This document shows, piece by piece, positions 1-6,268 of a stretch of 10,983 bases of DNA. This DNA comes from SM23-32 sp964434535. GTDB taxonomy: Bacteria > Planctomycetota > Brocadiia > SM23-32. The DNA lies in contig CAYSWA010000057.1 in assembly GCA_964434535.1 (NCBI GenBank), forward strand, positions 1 to 10,983, read 5' to 3'. Position 1 is the stretch's first letter, and each line of letters begins with the position of its first letter. The notes beneath the pieces were generated by a model. It was not told where the DNA came from. It worked only from the letters and a program-made list of their open reading frames with translations, and made no database searches. The translations under genes were made by a program, and so were the position numbers.

Positions 1-1
1 C

Positions 2-334
2 CGAGTCCCGCAGGGATGCAACGGCCCGCCGCAGCGGGGCGGGCACAACATGGCGCAGAGATTCCGGCGACACGGTGACGCCTACTTCCGCTTCATCACG
101 ACGCCGGGCGTGGAGCCGACGAACAACCTGGCCGAGCAGGCGCTGAGGTTTGTGGTGATCGACCGGCGCATCACGCAGGGCACGCGCGGGGAGCCGGGAC
201 GTGAATGGTGCGAACGGATCTGGACCGCCCGCGCCACCTGTGCCCAGCAAGGCCGATCTGTCTTCCGGTTCCTTCACGACACCCTCGATGCCCACTTCAA
301 CGGCCGCCCAGCCCCCTCCCTGCTGCCCGCTTGA
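2..334 (+). CDS. IS66-family transposase, C-terminal part (5' end outside window)
   Basis: The frame is open from the left edge to TGA at 332-334, about 110 codons, so only the C-terminal part of a roughly 500-residue transposase is visible. The stretch RFRRHGDAYFRFITTPG, followed by PTNNLAEQALRF and VIDRRITQGTRG, is the hallmark of the C-terminal catalytic region of IS66 transposases. The Glu in NNLAEQ is probably the last acidic residue of the DDE triad (family knowledge). The segment CAQQGRSVFRFLHD is also typical and is followed by a normal family C-terminus. The first 16 residues before MAQRF match the family poorly, so the far left could carry a small defect. Whether the element is intact cannot be judged. 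The companion IS66 orfs and the left terminus would lie to the left of the window. Confidence 0.93.
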   Translation, partial: RVPQGCNGPPQRGGHNMAQRFRRHGDAYFRFITTPGVEPTNNLAEQALRFVVIDRRITQGTRGEPGREWCERIWTARATCAQQGRSVFRFLHDTLDAHFNGRPAPSLLPA

Positions 335-356
335 CCGAAAACCTGTGAACGGTTAC
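335..356 (+). mobile_element. Right terminus of the IS66-family element
   Basis: Directly after the transposase stop comes a short non-coding tail ending in GTGAACGGTTAC (345-356). Read inward this is GTAACCGTTCAC, and IS66 elements typically begin with GTAA, so 356 is the likely last base of the element. IS66 elements usually make 8-bp target duplications, so TCTCCGAC (357-364) is the expected right-hand copy. The left copy is outside the window, so neither the inverted repeat nor the duplication can be confirmed here. Confidence 0.65.
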
Positions 357-397
357 TCTCCGACTTTCACATCGTCCTTCTTCAGGACGTCCTCCAT
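353..397 (-). pseudogene. 5' stub of a small gene interrupted by the IS66 insertion
   Basis: ATG at 397 opens a frame reading MEDVLKKDDVKVGE and stops at TAA (353-355). The stop lies inside the inferred IS66 end, and the final Glu codon spans the junction, so the natural gene was cut after about 13 codons and the IS supplies its stop. The start follows the stop of the preceding minus-strand gene by two bases, as in a coupled gene pair, with a modest GGAA about ten bases upstream. The KKDDVKVGE style resembles the N-termini of small proteins that continue with GxTY in phage- or plasmid-like neighbourhoods. This is recollection, not a match that could be tested here. Its function is unknown. 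Confidence 0.5.
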
Positions 398-399
398 TC

Positions 400-652
400 T
401 CAGAGTTCCAGCATGTCCGCAACGTACCGAACCAGAAAGCCGAGGTCGCGCAGGTGGACCCCGCGTGCCGTCGTCCGGGCTCTTGCCGCGGGCACGGACG
501 GCCTCGGCGACGATACGAATGCCCCGCTCCCGGTCGTCGATGAACTGCTCGTCCCAGCCGGGCATGATGACCTCGGTCGCGTCGTCTGCTTCGAGGGCCT
601 CGGCGGCTCCGCGAAGCGGTTCCATCACTTGCTTGCGCTTCTCTCGGTCCAT
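400..652 (-). pseudogene. Small hypothetical protein gene with a probable one-base frameshift
   Basis: The start ATG at 652 (MDREKRKQ...) has a near-perfect ribosome binding site, AAGGAGGT at 659-666, six bases upstream, so I prefer it to a start at 685. The protein is hydrophilic and acidic through about residue 63 (ATEVIMPGWDEQFIDDRERG, then SPDDGTR). After a GGGG run (complement of 459-462) the same frame turns into a Pro/Arg-rich, non-protein-like stretch. One frame over it reads VHLRDLGFLVRYVADMLEL and stops at 400-402, two bases before the next start. Removing one G would therefore give a coherent 83-residue protein. I do not recognise the family. It could be a true decay mutation or a sequencing or assembly error. 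Its neighbours are mobile or truncated genes. Confidence 0.55.
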
Positions 653-658
653 AGGCGG

Positions 659-666
659 ACCTCCTT
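659..666 (-). promoter_or_regulatory. Strong Shine-Dalgarno site for the gene starting at 652
   Basis: The minus strand reads AAGGAGGT, then six bases, then ATG. This is an almost full anti-SD match. It fixes the start of the small gene and argues that it was once genuinely translated. Confidence 0.7.
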
Positions 667-686
667 CGGTCAGTGGTCTTGCCATC

Positions 687-702
687 GGCCCGCTGGCGGG
701 CC
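687..702. repeat. Short perfect inverted repeat between divergent gene remnants
   Basis: GGCCCGC, two bases, GCGGGCC forms a 7-bp perfect inverted repeat. It lies just upstream of the minus-strand gene start and immediately before the point (about 712) where recognisable DUF5131 coding sequence begins. It may be an old terminator or operator, or it may mark the recombination junction. In DNA this rich in G+C it could also be chance. Confidence 0.35.
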
Positions 703-711
703 GCCGCCTGC

Positions 712-1074
712 TCGTGGCCCGACAACGTCTGGAGGGGCGTTAACGTGGAGAGCGGCGACTGCCTTCATCGCTTGGATCACTTGCGGGAAGTCCCGGCGGC
801 GCTGCGCTTCGTCTCTTTCGAGCCGCTGATCGGCTGCGGAGGGGATATCGACCTGGACGGCATCGACTGGGTCATCGTGGGCGGGGAATCCGGCCCCGGC
901 GCCCGGCCCATGGCGCCGGAGTGGGCGCGCGACATACGGGACCATTGGGCGGACGCCGGCGTCCCGTTCTTCTTCAAGCAATGGGGCGGGTTCAACCGCA
1001 AGGCCGCCGGCCGTGAACTGGACGGACGCACCTACGACGAGATGCCGGAGCCGGCCATGGCCGGGCAGGAGTAG
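712..1074 (+). pseudogene. DUF5131 / phage Gp37-Gp68 family protein, 3' remnant
   Basis: The frame ending at TAG 1072-1074 carries the C-terminal half of DUF5131: WPDNVWRGVNVE (family WPxPNVWLGVSVE), AALRFVSFEPL, DWVIVGGESGPGARPM, then DAGVPFFFKQWG and the DGRTYDEMP tail. Family members are around 230-260 residues and begin with a cysteine motif of the type GCxxxSxGCxxCY. That half is absent, and upstream of about 712 the frame has no family resemblance. A GTG at 745 with GGAGGGG at 731-737 could allow translation of a short C-terminal piece, but homologous sequence already starts before it. I therefore call it a 5'-truncated remnant. The family is common in phage and mobile regions. Its biochemical role is not established. 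The gene is convergent with the operon on its right. Confidence 0.85.
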
Positions 1075-1087
1075 CGCGACGGTCGCG
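1075..1087. terminator. Possible small hairpin between convergent genes
   Basis: CGCGAC, one base, GTCGCG fills the 15-base gap between the DUF5131 stop and the operon's last stop codon. It could act on both converging transcripts, but the loop is very short and there is no T-tract on either strand, so this is a weak candidate for a terminator. Confidence 0.25.
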
Positions 1088-1089
1088 GC

Positions 1090-2304
1090 TCAGCGCAGGT
1101 CGACTTCGACTTCGCCGTCGGCGCGGCGGAGGGTGACCTCTTGCGCGCGGTCGCCGACGCGGACCAGGTGCGAGCCGTAGAAGGCCGGCACCTCGCAACG
1201 GCCCCCCTCGTCGGCCACGCCCTCCCAGCGGGTCCACCACTCCTCGAAGACGAGGCGGCGGTACGCCTCGGCGGCGGGCCGGGGGCTGAAGTCCTTGCGC
1301 CACAGCGCCGCGTTCGGGCGCCAGTGCGCTCCCGCCCAGAAGCCCCACGTCAGCACGCCCGTCACCGCCGGGTGCGCGAAGCAGGCGCGGTAGAACTCCT
1401 CGACGCGGTGGGCGTGCTCTTCGTCAGTGGCGGCCTCCACATCGAACTCGGTGATGCGGATCGGCAGGCCGAAGCGCGCCAGCCGGTCCAGCGACCGCGT
1501 GATGCGTTCGGGGTCGATCCGGCCGTGCATGTGGCCCTGGCAGCCGATGCCGCCGACCGGTGCGCCGGCGGCGATCAGGGCCTCGATCTGCGCCTCGTAT
1601 TCGTCCAGCAGCTTGCCGTTCAGCATCTGGTAGTCATTGACGTAGAGCACGGCCGAGGGGTCTTCCTCGTGCACCCACTGGAACATCTGCGCACGGATTT
1701 CGGGTCCGAGCTGCCGGGCGAAGAACTCGCCGTGGAGCATCTCGTTGTTGACGTCGTACTCGGGGATGCGGCCCCTGTAGCGGGAGGCGACGTCGCGGGC
1801 GCGGCGTTCTACCGTCTGGCGCAGCTCCTCGGTTTCCAGGTCCCGGAGCCACGCCATCACGTACTTGTCGACGGCCCAGAAGGTGCAGTGCCCGCGCACG
1901 GGGAGGCCGTTCTCCTCGCACCAGGCCAGGATGCGGTCTACGTCTTCGTAGCGCCTCTCGCCCCGGCGCGGCTCCATCTGCGGCCACTTGAGGGCGTTCT
2001 CGAAGACGGCGCAGTTGAAGTTCTCCCGCAGGATGCGCAGGCACTGCTGGCGCTCCGCCTGGGGAAAGCGCTCGTGGAAGAGGTGCGTGGCGAGGGCCGT
2101 CCCGAACCAGAACTCGTGGTCTTGCTGGGTGACCTGCACGCGCTCGCCCGGCTCGGCGCGCACGACGATGGCGCCCATGCGGTGCCGGCGGATCGCCGCG
2201 TCCTGTCGCTGGCGAAGGGACTGCCCATCGGCCGCGCCGAGGAGGGTGAGCCCCGCCAGCAGCGCCAGCCCCGGCCATGCCCTGCGGATGCGCTCAACGG
2301 TCAA
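1090..2304 (-). CDS. Glycoside hydrolase family 10 enzyme (endo-1,4-beta-xylanase-like), secreted
   Basis: This 404-residue enzyme likely cleaves internal beta-1,4 bonds of xylan-type polymers with retention of configuration. A signal peptide is visible: basic RIRR, a hydrophobic stretch at residues 9-25 and GAAD or ADGQ for cleavage. The rest is a single GH10 barrel. It contains FENALKWPQMEP (about 101-112, family ENxMKW), RGHCTFW (137-143, family GHxLVWH), YDVNNEM with acid/base Glu188, YVNDY (221-225), the strand-6 GCQGHMH (254-260), ITEFD with nucleophile Glu286 and TWGFW (319-323). NNE and EFD instead of the usual VNE and ELD mark a divergent subgroup. No carbohydrate-binding module is present. 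The start is TTG, supported by GGGAGG nine bases upstream, and overlaps the lipoprotein gene by 11 bases. It is the last gene of the operon. The assignment to GH10 is strong and exact substrate is inferred. Confidence 0.92.
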   Translation of the reverse strand: MTVERIRRAWPGLALLAGLTLLGAADGQSLRQRQDAAIRRHRMGAIVVRAEPGERVQVTQQDHEFWFGTALATHLFHERFPQAERQQCLRILRENFNCAVFENALKWPQMEPRRGERRYEDVDRILAWCEENGLPVRGHCTFWAVDKYVMAWLRDLETEELRQTVERRARDVASRYRGRIPEYDVNNEMLHGEFFARQLGPEIRAQMFQWVHEEDPSAVLYVNDYQMLNGKLLDEYEAQIEALIAAGAPVGGIGCQGHMHGRIDPERITRSLDRLARFGLPIRITEFDVEAATDEEHAHRVEEFYRACFAHPAVTGVLTWGFWAGAHWRPNAALWRKDFSPRPAAEAYRRLVFEEWWTRWEGVADEGGRCEVPAFYGSHLVRVGDRAQEVTLRRADGEVEVDLR

Positions 2305-2605
2305 GGTCGGCCACCTCCCACGTGCCGTCGGGCCGGCGGCGGAACTGCCACGTCCAGGTCACGCCGACGCCGCCATAGAGCCCGGCCTTATCTTCCATCT
2401 TGCAGACGGCCGTCGCCTCGTCGCCCTCGACGTGGAGGGAGCGGCACTCGGCGACCTGCATGTCCATGCTGTGTGCGCTGAGGTAGGCGGCGATGGCCGC
2501 CTCGAAGGGCGCGGTGTCGGCGCTGATGGCCTGGCCCTTCCCGCACGAGGTGACCAGCGCGCCGAAGAACAGAACCGTCGCCGCCGCCGTGATGCTCAAC
2601 TTCAC
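2294..2605 (-). CDS. Small lipoprotein, unknown function
   Basis: The 103-residue product starts at GTG 2603-2605 (VKLSITAAATVLFF) and has a classic lipoprotein signal: Lys2, a hydrophobic core and a lipobox VTSC with Cys21. The mature part is about 83 residues and is probably anchored in a membrane facing away from the cytoplasm. It carries two further cysteines (54 and 68), a helix-like PFEAAIAAYLSAHSM, and a C-terminal stretch WTWQFRRRPDGTWEVADLD that reads as beta strands. The layout hints at a small NTF2-like or cystatin-like domain, but I do not recognise the family. Its start overlaps the stop of the GH-A gene by four bases (GTGA), and its end overlaps the GH10 start. It is therefore tightly coupled between two glycosidases and may serve the same substrate at the cell surface. 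Confidence 0.85.
   Translation of the reverse strand: MKLSITAAATVLFFGALVTSCGKGQAISADTAPFEAAIAAYLSAHSMDMQVAECRSLHVEGDEATAVCKMEDKAGLYGGVGVTWTWQFRRRPDGTWEVADLDR
2314..2319 (-). promoter_or_regulatory. Ribosome binding site deciding the TTG start of the GH10 gene
   Basis: GGGAGG on the minus strand sits nine bases before TTG at 2302-2304 and inside the end of the lipoprotein gene. No ATG or GTG in the correct frame lies between this site and the signal peptide, so TTG is the likely initiator. Confidence 0.6.
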
Positions 2606-4761
2606 TCGAAGCGCACCTCGTAGTAGAGGGTGCCGAACTCCTGCTCGCCGATGGTGAAGGCGGCGTCGCCGGCCGCGGTCTCGACGGGCAGCGCGTGCTC
2701 CGTGCGCCGTCCGACGTGGTCGAGCGCGGTCACCTGGGGCGTGCCCCGGCCCCGGATCGTGATCCGGGCGCGGACCGGTTCGATGCGGATCGGCGCCTCG
2801 CCGGCTTCGATCAGTTCCGTGCCGTCGTCGCTGTAGACCATGCCCGTGTTGCGGGCGCGGGCGACGGCGGTGACGAGCAGCGCCTGGGCCTCGGCGATCG
2901 GCCTCTCGCGGTCGAGGCTGGTCACGAAGAGGCAGGCGAACTCGTTCTGCGGCTCCAGCACCACGTCGGCGAGCTCGACGCGCCGGCCGCCGGCGAAGCC
3001 GACCACGGCCTGCGTGCCCGGCGTGTCGACGCTGAACCAGCCCCGTTCGCCGTAGCGCCAGGCGAGCTGCCCCGTGGTGGAGCGCACGAGGCCGTCGCCG
3101 GCCTCCAGATGCTCGTCGAGGCTCGGCGGCTCGGTCCGCTCGAACTCGTCGGTGAACTCGACGGCGACGCGGCCGACCGCCAGGGCCTGCTGGGGCACGA
3201 TGCTGCGGAAGCCCTTCACGTCGCCGGCCTGGTCGATGCGCTCGGTGAAGCCGAGCCTGCCCTCGGCGAGGCTCGGGACGTGCACCTTGCGGCGCGAGAC
3301 CACCTCGCCCTCGGCCACGTCGCCGCGGTAGACCATGCGTGCCAGCGCCGGGTAGAGGCCCATGTGCGTCGGCGAGGTGGCGTTGTAGATCCCGTGCGAC
3401 TGCACGGTGTCGGTGAAGCCGACCCGGTCGGTGGCGAAGGAGAAGGAGGCGTCCCAGCCCTGGAGGCCGAGTCCGTAGACGGCGATGATCGACGGCCCCT
3501 CGGCGACCCACTCGTTCGGGATGAGCGACATCCACTCGCTGATGGCGAAGGGGCGATCCGCGACCATCTGCATCCCGGTGCAGAGCAGCCCGGAGCCGGG
3601 GCTCTCCAGCATGGCGGCCGTGTTGACCGGGCCGGGGCGGAGGGTGTGCCCGCCGCTTCCGCCGAAGTAGTTGTGGCGGTCGATGTGGCCGATCAGGTAG
3701 TCGTTGTGCAGGTTGTAGTAGTGGGGGATGGTGCCGCCCGTTTGCCAGCAGGAGCCGACCAGGGCCCCGCCGTAGCCGGTCTGGCGGATGGCGCCGGCGT
3801 AGCGCCCGTAGAAGGCGACCTGGCGCTCGTAGAGGAAGCGTGCAGTGTCCATCAGGCGGCGTTGGAGGCCGGGGTCGAGCTGGTGGAAGCCCTCCGGGTC
3901 GAGCTGCCATCCGTTGGCGGCGGCGTAGACGTTGCGCTCGTCCAGGCGCTCGTTTTCGGGCTGGTGGTCGCGGAAGGCGTTCAGGCCCTTCTTGCCCCAC
4001 GCCTCGGCCAGGCCGTCGTGGTCGCCGTACTTCCCGTGCAGCCACTCGCTGAACATCTCGCAGAGCAGCTTGCGGTAGGTGGGGCACTGGTCGACCCACT
4101 TCATGGTGGTGGGGAAGAAGATGTCGTCTTCGTTCTGCAGCTCGATGTAGGCCAGGGCCGGGTCGTCGGCGTAGCGCAGGCCGGTGTAAGGGTTCTCGTG
4201 CTCCAGCAGGTTGGTAGTGAGCTGGATGCTCAGGTCCTGGAGGTCGGGCGCGAAGTGGACCAGCCCGATGGTGCTGCCTTTGAGGTGGGCGTCGCCGGCC
4301 TCCTGGACCTCGTCGTAGGCGAGCAGCTTGTTGCGGTCGCCCGGTTGGGGGCGGTGGCCGTAGATGTGCGACCAGCCGGTGTAGATGCCGCGCTCGCGCA
4401 GGCGGGCCACGAAGTAGTCCATCCGGTCGAGCATCTCGGGCACGAGGCGGGTCGAGTCCTCCGGGCTCCCCAGCCCCTCCCCCTCGCCGGCCCAGGTGAA
4501 CTTGTGGAACCGCACGGCGTTGACGCCGTAGCCGGCGAGGAACTCGGGCCAGCGCTCGGCGCTCTGGCGGTCGGGGGCGACGCGGGCGTTGCAGATGTTG
4601 GTCCCCCAGAACTTGACCGGCGTGCCGTCCTCGAAGGCGAAGCGGCCGCCGTCCAGCTTCAGGAAGCCGTGCCGGCCGGCCGGCGGGTCGAGCCACTCGT
4701 CCATGGCCAGCGGCGGCTCGGCGCGGTCCTGATCGGGGCGGAAGGCGAACCAGTCGTCCAT
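2602..4761 (-). CDS. Clan GH-A glycoside hydrolase (GH5-like barrel plus C-terminal domain), family not assigned
   Basis: This 719-residue protein starts at ATG with GAGGAG eight bases upstream. An N-terminal TIM-barrel runs through about residue 500. Its landmarks are DGTPVKFWGTNIC (45-57), YGVNAVRFHKF (78-88), ALAYIELQNEDD with the strand-4 Asn-Glu pair and likely acid/base Glu211, and FAISEW with likely nucleophile Glu409. This strand-4 and strand-7 layout defines clan GH-A retaining enzymes, and GH5-type cellulase-like proteins are the closest general match. About 200 residues after the barrel look like beta-sandwich material (REWGF-type strands, ending LYYEVRFE). There is no signal peptide or membrane segment, so it should act in the cytoplasm on imported oligosaccharides. 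It lies 83 bases downstream of the isomerase gene and overlaps the lipoprotein gene. The substrate could be a beta-xyloside, galactoside or mannoside, and the sequence does not decide this. Confidence 0.85.
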   Translation of the reverse strand: MDDWFAFRPDQDRAEPPLAMDEWLDPPAGRHGFLKLDGGRFAFEDGTPVKFWGTNICNARVAPDRQSAERWPEFLAGYGVNAVRFHKFTWAGEGEGLGSPEDSTRLVPEMLDRMDYFVARLRERGIYTGWSHIYGHRPQPGDRNKLLAYDEVQEAGDAHLKGSTIGLVHFAPDLQDLSIQLTTNLLEHENPYTGLRYADDPALAYIELQNEDDIFFPTTMKWVDQCPTYRKLLCEMFSEWLHGKYGDHDGLAEAWGKKGLNAFRDHQPENERLDERNVYAAANGWQLDPEGFHQLDPGLQRRLMDTARFLYERQVAFYGRYAGAIRQTGYGGALVGSCWQTGGTIPHYYNLHNDYLIGHIDRHNYFGGSGGHTLRPGPVNTAAMLESPGSGLLCTGMQMVADRPFAISEWMSLIPNEWVAEGPSIIAVYGLGLQGWDASFSFATDRVGFTDTVQSHGIYNATSPTHMGLYPALARMVYRGDVAEGEVVSRRKVHVPSLAEGRLGFTERIDQAGDVKGFRSIVPQQALAVGRVAVEFTDEFERTEPPSLDEHLEAGDGLVRSTTGQLAWRYGERGWFSVDTPGTQAVVGFAGGRRVELADVVLEPQNEFACLFVTSLDRERPIAEAQALLVTAVARARNTGMVYSDDGTELIEAGEAPIRIEPVRARITIRGRGTPQVTALDHVGRRTEHALPVETAAGDAAFTIGEQEFGTLYYEVRFE

Positions 4762-4815
4762 CGGCTCTGCTCCTCAAGTTGCGGCCCGTCCGTCGGTCCA
4801 GGCCGTTTGTCGTGC

Positions 4816-4831
4816 TCGTCGTGTCGTCGTG
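4816..4831. repeat. Octamer tandem repeat in the gap between glycosidase and isomerase genes
   Basis: TCGTCGTG occurs twice in direct tandem, with a degenerate partial copy just before it (4808-4815). It lies in the 83-base gap 4762-4844, the widest spacer inside the operon. No promoter or terminator is evident in that gap. Confidence 0.6.
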
Positions 4832-4844
4832 GTCAGTTGCGCCT

Positions 4845-6263
4845 TCACTCGCCCTGGTGGCGGTGGATGCTCCAGCCCATGTACTTGCCGAGCGCCTCGT
4901 GGAGCACGCGCGCGGTCTGGCCGCGGTTCATGGCCACGTGGTGCTCGAACCCGTTCTGGCAGAGGTAGTCGAGCAGGCCCTGCAGGTCGGGCACGTGGCA
5001 GACGGCGATGCCGCCGGGGCTCTCGCAGGGGTCGTCGGTGAACTGCCCCTCGCCGACGTAGCCCCGGATGCGCCCGTGGACATCGTCGGTGGAGAGCTTG
5101 GCGAAGGTCATCGGCCCCGGCGCGACGTTCGCCTTGATGCCGCCGAAGCAGCAGGCGCGCCCGAGGCTCTCGCCGAGGATGTCCAGCGGGGAGAGCTCCA
5201 CCTCCCGGCCGACGAAGTCCTTCGGGTAGTTCGAGCAGTGCGTGTTGACGCACTTGTCGCGCTCGTCGCCGTAGTTGTTGTTCCAGTCCAGGTAGCCCGA
5301 CGGGGTGTCGGAGGCGAGCTGGAGGGCGAGCATGCTCAGGGCGCCCATCACGTCGGTCTCGCAGGCGCTGGGCCTGCCCTGCTGGCCCATCATGCTCATC
5401 GGCAGGCAGGTGGCGCAGCCGTAGTTCTGCTGGATCGAGCTCCAGCACTGGATGGCGGTGGCGTCCACGCGGTTCTGCTCCACCCAGTCCTCCAGCACCA
5501 GCGAGAGCTTGGCCGACTTCTCGACCTGCTCGTCGGTCACCTCGTCGGTAAGGTTGCCGTAGGAGCGGATATCGCCGATGCGGTCGGCCACGCGGGCGGT
5601 CCGCTCCATGCCCATGGCGGCGAAGATGATCTCCGAGAGGTCGACCACCACCACGGTGATGCCGGAGTCCTGGAGCAGCTTCTCGCTGTAGCGCACGGTG
5701 TGGAAGGGGTCGGGGCGCTGTCCGATGGCGCCGAGCCGCGCCCCGCGCAGGCCGCCGACGACGCGGCAGACGCGGTCGAAGTAGCGGATGTCGTCGGCCA
5801 GCTCGTCGCTCGCGATCGGGCAGGTGTGCAGGCTGGTGTTGGTGAACTTGATGCCCTGCTGGTAGAAGTTGCAGCAGACTGAGAGTTTGCCGCAGAACGC
5901 GTCGCGCCGGTGCGCCAGGTCCAGCTCCTCGACGGCGTCGTCGCTGGCCTGCACCAGCACGGGCACGTCGAGGTCGGCCATGGCGATGGTGCGGGCGACG
6001 CCCTGCTCGTCGCCGAAGTTCGGCAGGACGACCAGCAGGCCGTCGATCTGCTCGCGGTTCTGGCTGAAGTGGCGGGCGTACTTCTGGGCGTCCTCGTGGG
6101 TCTCGACACAGCCGTAGGGCGTGGCGTCCTCGGGCAGGATCACGCACTGGTAGCCCAGCTCGTCGAGGCGCGCCAGTATCTGCTTCCTCCCCTGCTCGGA
6201 GAGCTCGGCGGGGAAGAAGCCGCGGGTCGAGACGATCACTCCGAACGTCGCCTTCTCGGCCAT
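4845..6263 (-). CDS. L-fucose/L-arabinose isomerase-like sugar isomerase
   Basis: This 472-residue protein belongs to the FucI-like group (COG2407 type), which interconverts aldoses and ketoses using a divalent metal. The N-terminal half has alternating Rossmann-like units (FGVIVSTRGFFP at 7-18, IDGLLVVLPNFGDEQG at 73-88, ARLGAIGQRPDPF at 175-187). The C-terminal half has CETDVMGALSM with Glu302, GYLDWNN with Asp326, NTHCSNYP with His342 and EHHVAMNRG with His441/442. These are candidate metal and catalytic residues by comparison with FucI/AraA. The length fits shorter FucI relatives rather than the ~590-residue E. coli enzyme. The start at ATG 6263 is chosen over upstream in-frame starts because GAGGAG lies eight bases before it and it begins five bases after the VOC gene. 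It is unusually cysteine-rich (18 Cys). Its aldose substrate is not predictable. Confidence 0.85.
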   Translation of the reverse strand: MAEKATFGVIVSTRGFFPAELSEQGRKQILARLDELGYQCVILPEDATPYGCVETHEDAQKYARHFSQNREQIDGLLVVLPNFGDEQGVARTIAMADLDVPVLVQASDDAVEELDLAHRRDAFCGKLSVCCNFYQQGIKFTNTSLHTCPIASDELADDIRYFDRVCRVVGGLRGARLGAIGQRPDPFHTVRYSEKLLQDSGITVVVVDLSEIIFAAMGMERTARVADRIGDIRSYGNLTDEVTDEQVEKSAKLSLVLEDWVEQNRVDATAIQCWSSIQQNYGCATCLPMSMMGQQGRPSACETDVMGALSMLALQLASDTPSGYLDWNNNYGDERDKCVNTHCSNYPKDFVGREVELSPLDILGESLGRACCFGGIKANVAPGPMTFAKLSTDDVHGRIRGYVGEGQFTDDPCESPGGIAVCHVPDLQGLLDYLCQNGFEHHVAMNRGQTARVLHEALGKYMGWSIHRHQGE

Positions 6264-6268
6264 CGGCC

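Noticed and set aside
353..685. A single 110-residue protein from 685
   Set aside because: The ribosome binding site supports a start at 652. The coding signal changes frame at the G4 run, and the end is a separate start truncated by the IS, so this frame is an accidental fusion.
201..743. 180-codon plus-strand frame
   Set aside because: Out-of-frame reading of the transposase end and the antisense of the small minus-strand gene, with no recognisable domain.
1141..2481. 446-codon open frame on the plus strand
   Set aside because: It is the antisense shadow of the GH10 and lipoprotein genes. Its translation is Val/Ala/Arg-rich with no domain motif, as expected in G+C-rich DNA.
2606..4777. 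Long minus-strand frame that continues in frame upstream of the lipoprotein
   Set aside because: The upstream part is an out-of-frame Pro/Arg-rich reading of the GH-A gene. Only the last 103 codons, from the GTG at 2605, are real.
2695..4968. 757-codon open frame on the plus strand
   Set aside because: Lies opposite the GH-A gene, which has clear catalytic motifs and a ribosome binding site. The antisense product is low-complexity with runs of Val, Ala, Asp and Gly.
4779..5882. 367-codon plus-strand frame opposite the isomerase
   Set aside because: Antisense shadow of the isomerase gene with low-complexity translation and no motif.
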